Positions 1-7,216 of a stretch of DNA of 9,106 bases are shown piece after piece. The notes under the pieces are model-generated. The model was not told where the DNA came from and did not search any database. It saw nothing but the letters and a program-made list of their open reading frames with translations. This DNA comes from an uncultured Eubacteriales bacterium (GTDB lineage Bacteria > Bacillota > Clostridia > Christensenellales > UBA1242), in the NCBI GenBank assembly GCA_905187655.1, contig CAJJIV010000035.1, positions 1 through 9,106 on the forward strand, written 5' to 3'. A program made the translations under genes and the position numbers. Position 1 is the first letter of the stretch. The number at the start of each line of letters is the position of its first letter.

Positions 1-1
1 T

Positions 2-496
2 ATTACCGCCACAAGCCAAGACCCAAAACTAGTTTCATTTAGCATCTGCCAAAATTTTTTAGACCAAGAAATTTCAGCGAATTTTGTGGCAAACGCAAAA
101 GAAAACTCTACGCAATGCCCATTATTAATTTTAGGCAAATCATTTACCAATTCTGCACAGAATTTTGCAAACGCTAACAGTGATATTTACCTACTAAATA
201 GTAACGATTCTTACAACTTCTTCTGCCATTTTAACACATTCCCTTCAATAAAAGAAGAAGCTAAACAACACAAATTCAGGAACTTCTTGCACAATATAAT
301 TAAAAAAGAAAACACCAAAGGCTATATAAAAGCATCTTTGGTGCTAATTGCGTTTAGTATTTTTTCATCATATAAGTTGTATTATAGACTATTTGCATAT
401 CTTCTATTTTTACTATCCATCTTTTCATTTTTATCAAATAAAGCAAAAGAAACAACTAACTTTAATACAAATATTTTAAATAAAAAAGGTGATTAA
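2..496 (+). CDS. C-terminal part of an unrecognised protein with a C-terminal membrane hairpin (5' end outside window)
   Basis: The frame is open from the left edge, so 164 residues of a longer protein are visible. A GTG at 86 is an in-frame codon and has no convincing ribosome site, so I do not take it as the start. From the edge there is a soluble part of about 100 residues, then a Lys-rich stretch (KKENTKGYIK) leading into two short hydrophobic helices at about visible residues 109-128 and 130-144, and a short polar tail ending KKGD. This suggests a soluble domain facing the cytoplasm and anchored by a helical hairpin. The segment LLILGKSFTNSAQNFAN followed by DIYLLNSND loosely resembles the end of Mrr-type endonuclease domains (a strand, an FT..A..A helix, then a strand with a helix), but no catalytic residues are visible and I do not assign it. 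It is the only + strand gene here. It converges on the alpha-glucosidase and overlaps it by 4 bases. Confidence 0.6.
   Translation: MTATSQDPKLVSFSICQNFLDQEISANFVANAKENSTQCPLLILGKSFTNSAQNFANANSDIYLLNSNDSYNFFCHFNTFPSIKEEAKQHKFRNFLHNIIKKENTKGYIKASLVLIAFSIFSSYKLYYRLFAYLLFLLSIFSFLSNKAKETTNFNTNILNKKGD
301..343 (-). terminator. Probable factor-independent terminator of the alpha-glucosidase gene, antisense within the + strand gene
   Basis: Read on the - strand, CACCAAAG (343-336) and CTTTGGTG (320-313) form a perfect 8-bp stem around a 15-nt loop. A T-rich run follows directly (TTTTCTTTTTT, 312-302). It lies about 150 bases beyond the stop codon of the GH13 gene, in the right orientation to end its transcript. 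The same bases encode the stretch just before and into the first membrane helix of the + strand gene. The stem is short and the loop long, so efficiency may be modest. Confidence 0.6.
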
Positions 497-2079
497 AATT
501 TTTCAATTCTTACCTCATACGGCATAAGATTAATACCAGAGATTTCTGTATAGTTAGAAAACAAAATATTTCCAAGTGAATTAACTTTTGCCACCTTTTC
601 ACTTAAGTTTGCAACAACCCTAATATTGCCAAACTCAGATTTAATTTTGTAACCTAAAACATTCAACTTTCTAAAAAACTTAAACTTGCCTTCATTAATA
701 ATTTTTATTATATCTTTTCTTGTACTAATAATTTTTTTGTATACATTCAAACAAGAATTTGGCTCCTTTTCTTCATTTTTTACGTTAATTGTTTTATAGT
801 TATCGTTAACAACAAACCACGGCTTAGCCGAGCTAAATCCTGCATAAATTTCATCATTCCACTGCATAATAGTTCTAGAATTATCTCTGGAGTGCTGTTT
901 AAGTTCTTCTAGTGCCTTTTCTTTATCTAAACTTGAATTAATAATCATTTTTGCATTAATATCTTCAAATTCTTCTGCTGAATTAAAAGGATAATTTGTC
1001 ATACCTATTTCTTCACCATTATAAATAATAGGCACACCTTTAAGCATCATCATTAAAACAGCTAAACAAATGGAAGCGTTAAAAGAATCTTTTTCTGCAC
1101 AAACAGCCGAAATTAAGCGTTGATAGTCATGATTAAAATAGAATAATGCCGACTTGCCAGCCGTTTCACCATTGCCCAGTTTTGTTTTAAGCGCCGATAA
1201 AAGTTTAGACTTATTTATTGTTCCATCACTATTAAAAGCACCAACTTGTTCAAAAGTGCAAATTGCATCTAATTCACCACTTAAATATCGTTGTTTGTCA
1301 ATTTTTGATGGATCACCACCAAGTTCACCCAAACTAAAAAGACCATACTTTTTAAAAATTTTATTAAATTCTTTTAAATATGTATGAGCATTATTTTGAT
1401 TAGAAAAAGGTTTATAAAATCTTTTACCTTTTCCTTTTTTATTAAACTTTGCCTTACCAATATGACTAATTGCATCAACTCTAAAACCATCAACATTAAG
1501 CTCAGCATAATATTTAATTACTTTTTCAATTTCTTGTTTGGCAACTAAACTATTATAATTTATATCAGGCATATTAGAAGAAAAGACCCTTAAATAATAT
1601 TGACCTCGCTTCTCGCTATAAGTCCAAGCCGACCCAGAAAAAAACGACTGCCAATTATTTGGTGGCATCTTCTTACCATTTTTAACTACTGGGTCTGCCC
1701 AATAATAAAAATCAGAAAAATTATCTTCTCGATTTTCACTTTTAATAAACCATTCATTTTTGCTAGATGTATGATTAATAACAAGGTCAATTAAAACCTT
1801 GATTCCCAGTTTATGTGCTTCTTTTATTAATTTTTGCAAGTTATCAATAGTTCCAAATTCAGGAGACACACTATAATAATCACTAATATCATAGCCATTG
1901 TCTTCCATAGGAGACTTAAAAAATGGGCAAATCCAAATAAAATCTATACCAAGACTTTTTAAGTATTTAAGTTTGCTTAAAATACCATTAATGTCACCAA
2001 TGCCATCACTATTGCTATCACAAAAGCTTTTTATATAAATTTGATAGCCAACTGCATTTTGCCACCACTTGTTTTCCAT
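493..2079 (-). CDS. GH13 alpha-glucosidase (oligo-1,6-glucosidase-like), cytoplasmic
   Basis: This 528-residue protein has the (beta/alpha)8 amylase fold and should release glucose from the non-reducing end of short alpha-glucans. No signal peptide is visible, so it acts on imported oligosaccharides. Family landmarks in order are WWQNAVGYQIYIKSF at the N-terminus; a Ca-loop-like DSNSDGIGD (21-29); region I DLVINH (98-103); MPDIN (170-174, region V); GFRVD with nucleophile Asp202; GELGG with acid/base Glu252; NHD with Asp318; and SRDNSRTIMQW (397-407) before the C-terminal beta-sandwich. Full oligo-1,6-glucosidases run about 550-560 residues, so it is slightly short but complete. Ala203 follows the nucleophile where alpha-1,6 enzymes usually have Val, which hints at alpha-1,4 preference. 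Region IV reads NHDYQR instead of the usual NHDQPR. The ATG at 2079 follows GGAAGG (2089-2094). No sugar transporter lies beside it. The related trehalose-6-phosphate hydrolases are a less likely alternative. Confidence 0.9.
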   Translation of the reverse strand: MENKWWQNAVGYQIYIKSFCDSNSDGIGDINGILSKLKYLKSLGIDFIWICPFFKSPMEDNGYDISDYYSVSPEFGTIDNLQKLIKEAHKLGIKVLIDLVINHTSSKNEWFIKSENREDNFSDFYYWADPVVKNGKKMPPNNWQSFFSGSAWTYSEKRGQYYLRVFSSNMPDINYNSLVAKQEIEKVIKYYAELNVDGFRVDAISHIGKAKFNKKGKGKRFYKPFSNQNNAHTYLKEFNKIFKKYGLFSLGELGGDPSKIDKQRYLSGELDAICTFEQVGAFNSDGTINKSKLLSALKTKLGNGETAGKSALFYFNHDYQRLISAVCAEKDSFNASICLAVLMMMLKGVPIIYNGEEIGMTNYPFNSAEEFEDINAKMIINSSLDKEKALEELKQHSRDNSRTIMQWNDEIYAGFSSAKPWFVVNDNYKTINVKNEEKEPNSCLNVYKKIISTRKDIIKIINEGKFKFFRKLNVLGYKIKSEFGNIRVVANLSEKVAKVNSLGNILFSNYTEISGINLMPYEVRIEKF

Positions 2080-2101
2080 AGTTTTTTACCTTCCAGTAAT
2101 T

Positions 2102-2129
2102 ATTATAACATAATCAAATATTCAAGCAA
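2102..2129 (-). promoter_or_regulatory. Extended -10 promoter of the alpha-glucosidase gene
   Basis: On the - strand, TATAAT (2107-2102) is preceded by TGT, giving the extended -10 TGnTATAAT. A weak -35 TTGCTT (2129-2124) sits 16 bases upstream. Transcription would start near 2095, almost on the Shine-Dalgarno GGAAGG (2094-2089). The predicted leader is therefore only about 16 bases, with no room for a riboswitch or attenuator. The promoter fits in the 53 bases between the upstream operon's terminator and the start codon. Confidence 0.7.
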
Positions 2130-2132
2130 ATT

Positions 2133-2162
2133 AAAAACAGACATAAATTTATGTCTGTTTTT
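2133..2162 (-). terminator. Factor-independent terminator of the pheST operon (perfect palindrome, bidirectional form)
   Basis: A perfect inverted repeat with 15-base arms (AAAAACAGACATAAA at 2133-2147, its complement at 2148-2162) starts one base after the pheT stop codon. On the - strand it gives a CAGACATAAA/TTTATGTCTG stem with a short loop, preceded by A5 and followed by T5. Because A- and T-tracts flank both sides, it could also stop antisense transcription on the + strand. Confidence 0.88.
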
Positions 2163-2163
2163 G

Positions 2164-4545
2164 TTATCTTAGATTTATATTATTCATCTTCATGTGTTCA
2201 ATAAGTCTTCTTGAAAAGTTTTCAATTTCACCATTAGACAATGTATGGTCAAGCGAACAAACATTGAAAGCAAAAGTCATTGATCTTTTATCCCCAAACA
2301 ATTCTTTATTATCATAAATATTTTTAAGTTTAAATTCAATTTCAAACTTGCATCTAAACTTTTTAATAATATCATCTAGTTCAGCATATTTAATTCCGCA
2401 AGGAACCAAGAAATTAAAATCAAGATCAACCGACTGGAACTTAGATACCTTATGATAAACTTTTTGTTCATTTGTAAACATCATAAACTTGTCATAATTA
2501 ATTTCAACAACGCCAATTTTAGCTCTCTTGTCTATTTTAGAAGCCACCATTGGGTGAACAAGCCCCATTGTTCCAACAAGCTCTCCACCAACTCTTAATC
2601 CACAAGAATAAGCATCAAATAAATAGTCCTTATTAACACTTGCATCAAAATTCACAACTGTTTTTGCAAGCGACTCAGCAAGATTTTGAACTATTTTCTT
2701 TAAATAAAAATAAATTTCTTCTTCGGTTTTTGTTATAGAATAATAACAAATTGCAAGATGTTTTTCTTCATTACTTGACTTGTCTGCATTTAAGCCAGTA
2801 ATAACTCTGCCAATTTCATCTATCTTAATTTCATTATAAATATTCTTGTTATTACTAATTACTTGAAGTAGCGAAGGCACAAGTTCACATCTAATTCCAC
2901 TTTGTCCACTGTTAGAACTGTCTTCCAAATTAACAAAAGATGGAGAATTTATGCCAATTGAATTGTTAAATTCAGTATAATTCCAAATATATGTATGAAC
3001 TTCATTAAAATCATATTTTTCAGCCAAAAGTCTTTTAACTTTGTATTCAGCAATATGCTGTGGAGATTGTGAAACAGGTTCAACCGAACTTAACATTGGT
3101 TGTGGTTTAATGTTGTCATAACCATACATCCTTGCAACCTCCTCAACCAAGTCTTCCCTAATAGAAATGTCTTTAGTTGCCCTATAAGACGGTACTTCAA
3201 CAATTGCATTATTTCCATTAATATTGCTAATTGTAAACCCAAGTTTACTTAGTGTATCAAAAATAAATTCATTGGAAATATTTTCACCAATTCGGTTTCT
3301 TACAAAATTAGTATCCAAATTAATCTCAATGCTAGAACGATCATAATTTATAACATCGGTAACTTCACTAGTTACAACAATTCCGCTATCTATATTCTTT
3401 AATAAAGCAATAACCCTTGCAATGGCTTTTGGTGTAAATTCTGGGTCAAGCGATTTTTCGTACCTAATAGAACTATCGGTAGATAGACCAATTGCCTTAG
3501 AAGCCTTCCTAATTTTACTTGCTTCAAAAACCGCACTTTCTAACAAAAAACCAGTTGTTTCATCTGTAATACCAGACTGTTTTCCACCTTTAATTCCAGC
3601 GATTGCAACCGGATTATTATGTCTATCACATACAATAATTGAACCCTGGGCGATTTTATGATTTTCACCTTCAAGTGTTAAAATTTCTTCATCATCAAAT
3701 GCTTCTCTAACTATCACGCCATCAACCATATTTTTGTCAAAGGCATGCATAGGAGTTCCAAATTCAAGCATAACATAGTTAGTCAAATCGGCAAGTAAAT
3801 TAATATCTCTAAGACCACAATAATTCAACCTTATTTTTATTTCATAAGGCGACCTTTTTACTGTAACATTATCAATCATAACTCCGGTGTATCTTAGGCA
3901 GGCAGGAGTTTGAATTTTAATAGGCAATTGTTTTAATCCATCAAATTTAGAAATATTAACTATATCAATAGGTTTAAGTTTTCGGTTAAAAATTGCAGAT
4001 AATTCACGCGCAAAACCAAGATGTCCCCAAAGATCAGGCCTGTTGGTTAAAGATTTATTATCTACTTCAATCAAAACATCTTCAATAGGAAAAATAGTTT
4101 TAATGTCGGCACCAACTTTATAATCGGTATTTGTAAAATCCACAATTCCGCTATCATCAGAACCAATCTTAAGCTCGGCTTCACTACAACACATACCATA
4201 GCTATCAATTCCGGCAAGTCGTGCTTTTTTTATTTTCATTCCGCCAACCATACCACCAACTCTAACAAGCGCAGTCTTCATACCAGCATATACATTAGGT
4301 GCACCAGTAACAACTTGCAACAACTCACCAGAACCATCATTTACAGCAAGCAGGTTCAGGTGGTCAGAATTTGCCAATTTTTCGCATTTTTCCACCTTGG
4401 CAATAACAACATCTTGCATATCTTCGCCAACTTTTGTAAAACCTTCAACTTCCGCCGTAGATAGTGTAATTCTTTTAACAATTTCTTCTGGCGCAATATC
4501 GTCTATTTCTACCATAGACTTAAGCCAATTAAGTGATAAAATCAT
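2164..4545 (-). CDS. pheT: Phenylalanine--tRNA ligase beta subunit
   Basis: The 793-residue length fits bacterial PheT (about 790-810). PheT forms the alpha2-beta2 enzyme that charges tRNA-Phe in the cytoplasm; the beta chain binds tRNA and edits mischarged Tyr-tRNA. Domains in order are the short N-terminal helix-strand MILSLNWLKSMVEID; an OB-fold tRNA-binding domain (about 42-155, with NSDHLNLLAV and QVVTGAPN); the B3/B4 editing domain (about 210-385, with GTPMHAFD at 263-270, LLESAVFE, and STDSSIRYEKSLDP at 355-368); the B5 domain (about 405-478, ending EDLVEEVARMYGYD); a catalytically inactive synthetase-like fold (about 480-690); and a C-terminal FDX-ACB anticodon-binding domain (about 698-792). 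In that last domain the usual FPAVxRDLA-type start reads FQSVDLDFN, an unusual change. The start follows AAGGGGAG (4560-4553) with a 7-base spacer. pheS ends 23 bases upstream, and the operon terminator begins directly after the stop. Confidence 0.97.
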   Translation of the reverse strand: MILSLNWLKSMVEIDDIAPEEIVKRITLSTAEVEGFTKVGEDMQDVVIAKVEKCEKLANSDHLNLLAVNDGSGELLQVVTGAPNVYAGMKTALVRVGGMVGGMKIKKARLAGIDSYGMCCSEAELKIGSDDSGIVDFTNTDYKVGADIKTIFPIEDVLIEVDNKSLTNRPDLWGHLGFARELSAIFNRKLKPIDIVNISKFDGLKQLPIKIQTPACLRYTGVMIDNVTVKRSPYEIKIRLNYCGLRDINLLADLTNYVMLEFGTPMHAFDKNMVDGVIVREAFDDEEILTLEGENHKIAQGSIIVCDRHNNPVAIAGIKGGKQSGITDETTGFLLESAVFEASKIRKASKAIGLSTDSSIRYEKSLDPEFTPKAIARVIALLKNIDSGIVVTSEVTDVINYDRSSIEINLDTNFVRNRIGENISNEFIFDTLSKLGFTISNINGNNAIVEVPSYRATKDISIREDLVEEVARMYGYDNIKPQPMLSSVEPVSQSPQHIAEYKVKRLLAEKYDFNEVHTYIWNYTEFNNSIGINSPSFVNLEDSSNSGQSGIRCELVPSLLQVISNNKNIYNEIKIDEIGRVITGLNADKSSNEEKHLAICYYSITKTEEEIYFYLKKIVQNLAESLAKTVVNFDASVNKDYLFDAYSCGLRVGGELVGTMGLVHPMVASKIDKRAKIGVVEINYDKFMMFTNEQKVYHKVSKFQSVDLDFNFLVPCGIKYAELDDIIKKFRCKFEIEFKLKNIYDNKELFGDKRSMTFAFNVCSLDHTLSNGEIENFSRRLIEHMKMNNINLR

Positions 4546-4568
4546 ATTTTTTCTCCCCTTGTATAACC

Positions 4569-5600
4569 TTAAAAATCTAATCCAAATTGTTTTAACACTT
4601 TTAAATTCCCGCTGTTTAAAAGCCTTATATCATCTAATTTTGTTTTTATCATTGCAAGCCTGTCAAGTCCAAGCCCAAACGCAAATCCACTATATTTATT
4701 TGGATCAACTCCTGCAAACTTTAAAACATTTGGATGTATCATTCCACAAGGACACAATTCAATCCAAGAGCCATGCTTGCAAACATTGCAACCCTTGCCA
4801 TCACAGAAAGGACAAAACATATCTAATTCAAAACCAGGTTCAACAAACGGAAAAAATCCAGGTCTAAGTCTTACTTTAACTTCTTTGCCAAATACCTTAG
4901 ATAGCATTTGTTTCATAAAATATATTAAGTTTGCAACCGAAACGTTTTCATCTACAACAATGCCTTCCATTTGAAAGAATGTATTTTCATGAGAATGGTC
5001 TACCGCTTCATTTCTAAAACATCTTCCAGGAAAAATAGCTTTAACTTTTCCACCATACTTTCTTAAAATAGCATTTTGCAAAGCACTTGTTTGCGTTTTT
5101 AACAACTCTCCATTGTCTAGCCAAAATGTATCTTGCATATCTCTTGCTGGGTGAGTCGCAGGAACATTAACAGCATCAAAACATTCATATTCAGTAACAA
5201 TTTCTCTACCATCTTCAACAACAAAACCCATAGACTTAAAAATGTCTTCTAGTTCGGCCTGAACTATTGTTCTTGGGTGAAGTGTTCCAACCTCTGTTTC
5301 AACCGGCAAAGTAATATCTATATTTTTCGCTGAATTTACAACATCATTAATTGCAGAGTCTTCCAATTCTGACTTTTTAGTTGCAATTTTTTCTTCAATA
5401 TACTTTTTTAAATCATTAACTAAAATACCCGCTTCTCGCTTTTCTTCATTAGGAATTTCTCTAAACGCAAGCATTAAATCTTGAATAGCACCCTTTTTAC
5501 CTAAAAAAGCTATACGCATTTCTTCAAGTGCTTCAAGAGAGTTAATTTTATTATATTTTTCTTCAAACTCTGCTCTAATTTTAATTGTCTTTTCTTTCAT
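4569..5600 (-). CDS. pheS: Phenylalanine--tRNA ligase alpha subunit
   Basis: This 343-residue chain carries the active site that joins Phe to the 2'-OH of tRNA-Phe, and is of normal length for the family. It has an N-terminal helical coiled-coil arm (about 1-85) that contacts tRNA. The class II motifs follow: motif 1 around GTLHPRTIVQAELEDIF (105-121), motif 2 FPGRCFRNEAVDHSHENTFF (190-209), and motif 3 GFAFGLGLDRLAMI (305-318). The Ala of GFAFG (Ala307) sits at the position known to set the size of the amino-acid pocket. The loop CPFCDGKGCNVC has four Cys (263, 266, 271, 274) in a CxxC-x4-CxxC pattern, with two more Cys at 283 and 285 before GMIHPNV, so a bound zinc is plausible. It starts 6 bases after AAAGGGGA (5614-5607), 28 bases after yhbY. 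No T-box or leader structure is present. Confidence 0.97.
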   Translation of the reverse strand: MKEKTIKIRAEFEEKYNKINSLEALEEMRIAFLGKKGAIQDLMLAFREIPNEEKREAGILVNDLKKYIEEKIATKKSELEDSAINDVVNSAKNIDITLPVETEVGTLHPRTIVQAELEDIFKSMGFVVEDGREIVTEYECFDAVNVPATHPARDMQDTFWLDNGELLKTQTSALQNAILRKYGGKVKAIFPGRCFRNEAVDHSHENTFFQMEGIVVDENVSVANLIYFMKQMLSKVFGKEVKVRLRPGFFPFVEPGFELDMFCPFCDGKGCNVCKHGSWIELCPCGMIHPNVLKFAGVDPNKYSGFAFGLGLDRLAMIKTKLDDIRLLNSGNLKVLKQFGLDF

Positions 5601-5628
5601 AATTTATCCCCTTTGTTAACGCCAAAAA

Positions 5629-5922
5629 CTAATTTAGTTCAATATGCTTAATATTCTTTTTCTTACTATATCTATATAATATCACTTTTTTACCAATTGT
5701 TGCAACCGGTTCAGCAGATAATTTTTCACACAAAAAATCCATCAACCACTTTGGGTCAATATCAGATGATTGTAAAATAGATATTTTAATTAGCTCTCGA
5801 GTGTTTAACACCCCATCAATTTGATTTAATATATTGTCATCAATTGCACCTTTGCCAATAATCACAACTGGCTCTAGCAAACTTGCCTGACTTCTTAAAA
5901 ATGCACGTTGCTTACTTGTCAT
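5629..5922 (-). CDS. yhbY: CRM-domain RNA-binding protein YhbY (YqeI family), ribosome assembly
   Basis: At 97 residues this is a typical single-domain CRM (YhbY) protein, a small alpha/beta RNA-binding fold associated with immature 50S subunits. It shows the N-terminal MTSKQRAFLRSQASLLEPVV helix region, the loop IGKGA at 22-26 (usually GKGG, here with Ala in the last position), the helix DNILNQIDGVLNTRELIKI, and the final strand TIGKKVILYRYS. A basic tail (KKKNIK) ends the protein. The gene follows obg directly, a common pairing in this group. Its Shine-Dalgarno TAGGAG (5934-5929) includes the obg stop codon, so translation of the two is probably coupled. Confidence 0.93.
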   Translation of the reverse strand: MTSKQRAFLRSQASLLEPVVIIGKGAIDDNILNQIDGVLNTRELIKISILQSSDIDPKWLMDFLCEKLSAEPVATIGKKVILYRYSKKKNIKHIELN

Positions 5923-5928
5923 AATTTT

Positions 5929-5934
5929 CTCCTA
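5929..5934 (-). promoter_or_regulatory. Ribosome binding site of yhbY fused to the obg stop codon
   Basis: On the - strand TAGGAG contains the TAG stop of obg (5934-5932) as its first three bases. It lies 6 bases before the yhbY ATG. Ribosomes ending obg stop on the initiation site of yhbY. Confidence 0.85.
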
Positions 5935-7209
5935 TTCGTCAAAAAATTCAAAATCAAAATCGGCAATTCTTACAGTGTCGCCTTCTTTAATTCCACGCTT
6001 CTTTAATTGTTTATTTATACCTTTTTCTTTAATAATCTTTTGAAAATAAGCAAAACTTTCATTGTCACTTAAAACAACATTTCTAATAAGCTCATCAATA
6101 AAGCCCCCACTAAGCACAAATGCACCATCATCTGCCCTAGTAATTTCATACTTTGTTGGGTCCGGCTTGGTATATTCAAACTTAACAAACTCAATAGGCT
6201 CTGGTTTTGGCAAACTATATACCATTGTTGCCGTTTTCTTTAGTAATTCATCTATGCCCATATGCGTGTAGCCCGAAACACAAATAATCTCTGGTTGATT
6301 TTTAAGTTTTTTTATTCTGCTTTTAAATTTTTTAGCATTTGCCTCAGCATCAATGCTATCCATTTTATTAAGAACAACCAATCTTGGAGTTTTAGCAAGC
6401 TTTTTATCATATTTTTTAAGTTCACTAGTTATAACCCTGTAATCATTGTATGGGTCACGACCTTCCTCACCAGAAATATCAACGACAATTAAAAATAACC
6501 GTGTTCTTTCAATATGCCTTAAAAAATAATGACCAAGCCCAGCGCCTTCGCTGGCTCCTTCAATTAAACCAGGAATATCTGCAATTGTAAAACTTTTATC
6601 AAAAACTCTTGCCACACCAAGATTAGGTGAAAGCGTTGTAAACTGATAATTGGCAATTTTAGGCCTTGCCGAAGTTAAAACTGAAAGCAAAGTAGATTTG
6701 CCCGCATTTGGGTAACCAACAAGCCCAACATCTGCTATTGTTTTAAGCTCCAAAATCAATATGCGTTCAAGAGTCTTTTCACCTGCCTGTGAAAAGGACG
6801 GAGATTTTCTTCGGCTAGACTTAAATTTTGCATTACCATTTCCGCCTTCGCCACCCTTTTCGGCTATAACTTTATCACCATCGTAAAACAAGTCTGCAAG
6901 TATCCCACCAGTTTCATTGTCTTTAACAATAGTTCCACAAGGCACTTTTATAATAACCGATTCACCAGATTTTCCTGTTGCCAAGTTGGGACCACCACAC
7001 AAACCATCACCAGCCTTAAAATGCTTAGTATATCTAAATTCACCAAGGTCAGTAACATTCTTATCTGCAACAATAATGATGTCGCCACCTTTTCCGCCAT
7101 CTCCTCCATCGGGTGCACCAACTCTTACACACTTTGCAGTATGGAAAGAAACTTTACCATTTCCACCATTGCCTGATTTAATATAAATTTTTACTCTATC
7201 ATCATACAT
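5932..7209 (-). CDS. obg: Obg GTPase (CgtA), 50S assembly and stress-linked
   Basis: This 425-residue essential GTPase acts in late 50S assembly. It has the glycine-rich Obg fold (about 1-158, with SGNGGNGKVSFHTAK and GAPDGGDGGKGG), the G domain with G1 GYPNAGKST (165-173), G2 around TTLSPNLG, G3 DIPGLI (211-216), G4 NKMD (281-284) and G5 near SGY (312-314), and the OCT domain (about 345-424, FEYTKPDPTKYEI to FEFFDE). I chose the ATG at 7209 because MYDDRVKIYIKSGNGG is the family N-terminus. An in-frame ATG at 7323 would add 38 residues with no family match and bury the start inside nth. The chosen start follows TAAGG (7222-7218), which contains the nth stop. No rplU-rpmA lies upstream, unlike the common order in other Gram-positive genomes. 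Confidence 0.96.
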   Translation of the reverse strand: MYDDRVKIYIKSGNGGNGKVSFHTAKCVRVGAPDGGDGGKGGDIIIVADKNVTDLGEFRYTKHFKAGDGLCGGPNLATGKSGESVIIKVPCGTIVKDNETGGILADLFYDGDKVIAEKGGEGGNGNAKFKSSRRKSPSFSQAGEKTLERILILELKTIADVGLVGYPNAGKSTLLSVLTSARPKIANYQFTTLSPNLGVARVFDKSFTIADIPGLIEGASEGAGLGHYFLRHIERTRLFLIVVDISGEEGRDPYNDYRVITSELKKYDKKLAKTPRLVVLNKMDSIDAEANAKKFKSRIKKLKNQPEIICVSGYTHMGIDELLKKTATMVYSLPKPEPIEFVKFEYTKPDPTKYEITRADDGAFVLSGGFIDELIRNVVLSDNESFAYFQKIIKEKGINKQLKKRGIKEGDTVRIADFDFEFFDE

Positions 7210-7216
7210 ATTTTTT

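Noticed and set aside
86..496. GTG at 86 as the start of the + strand gene
   Set aside because: The frame stays open to position 2 with similar composition, and no Shine-Dalgarno precedes 86, so the gene most likely enters from the left.
4397..4867. Open + strand frame of 156 codons across the pheT/pheS junction
   Set aside because: It is antisense to two certain genes, crosses both ends, and shows no ribosome site or recognisable domain. The other + strand frames between 1154 and 8102 are shadows of the same kind.
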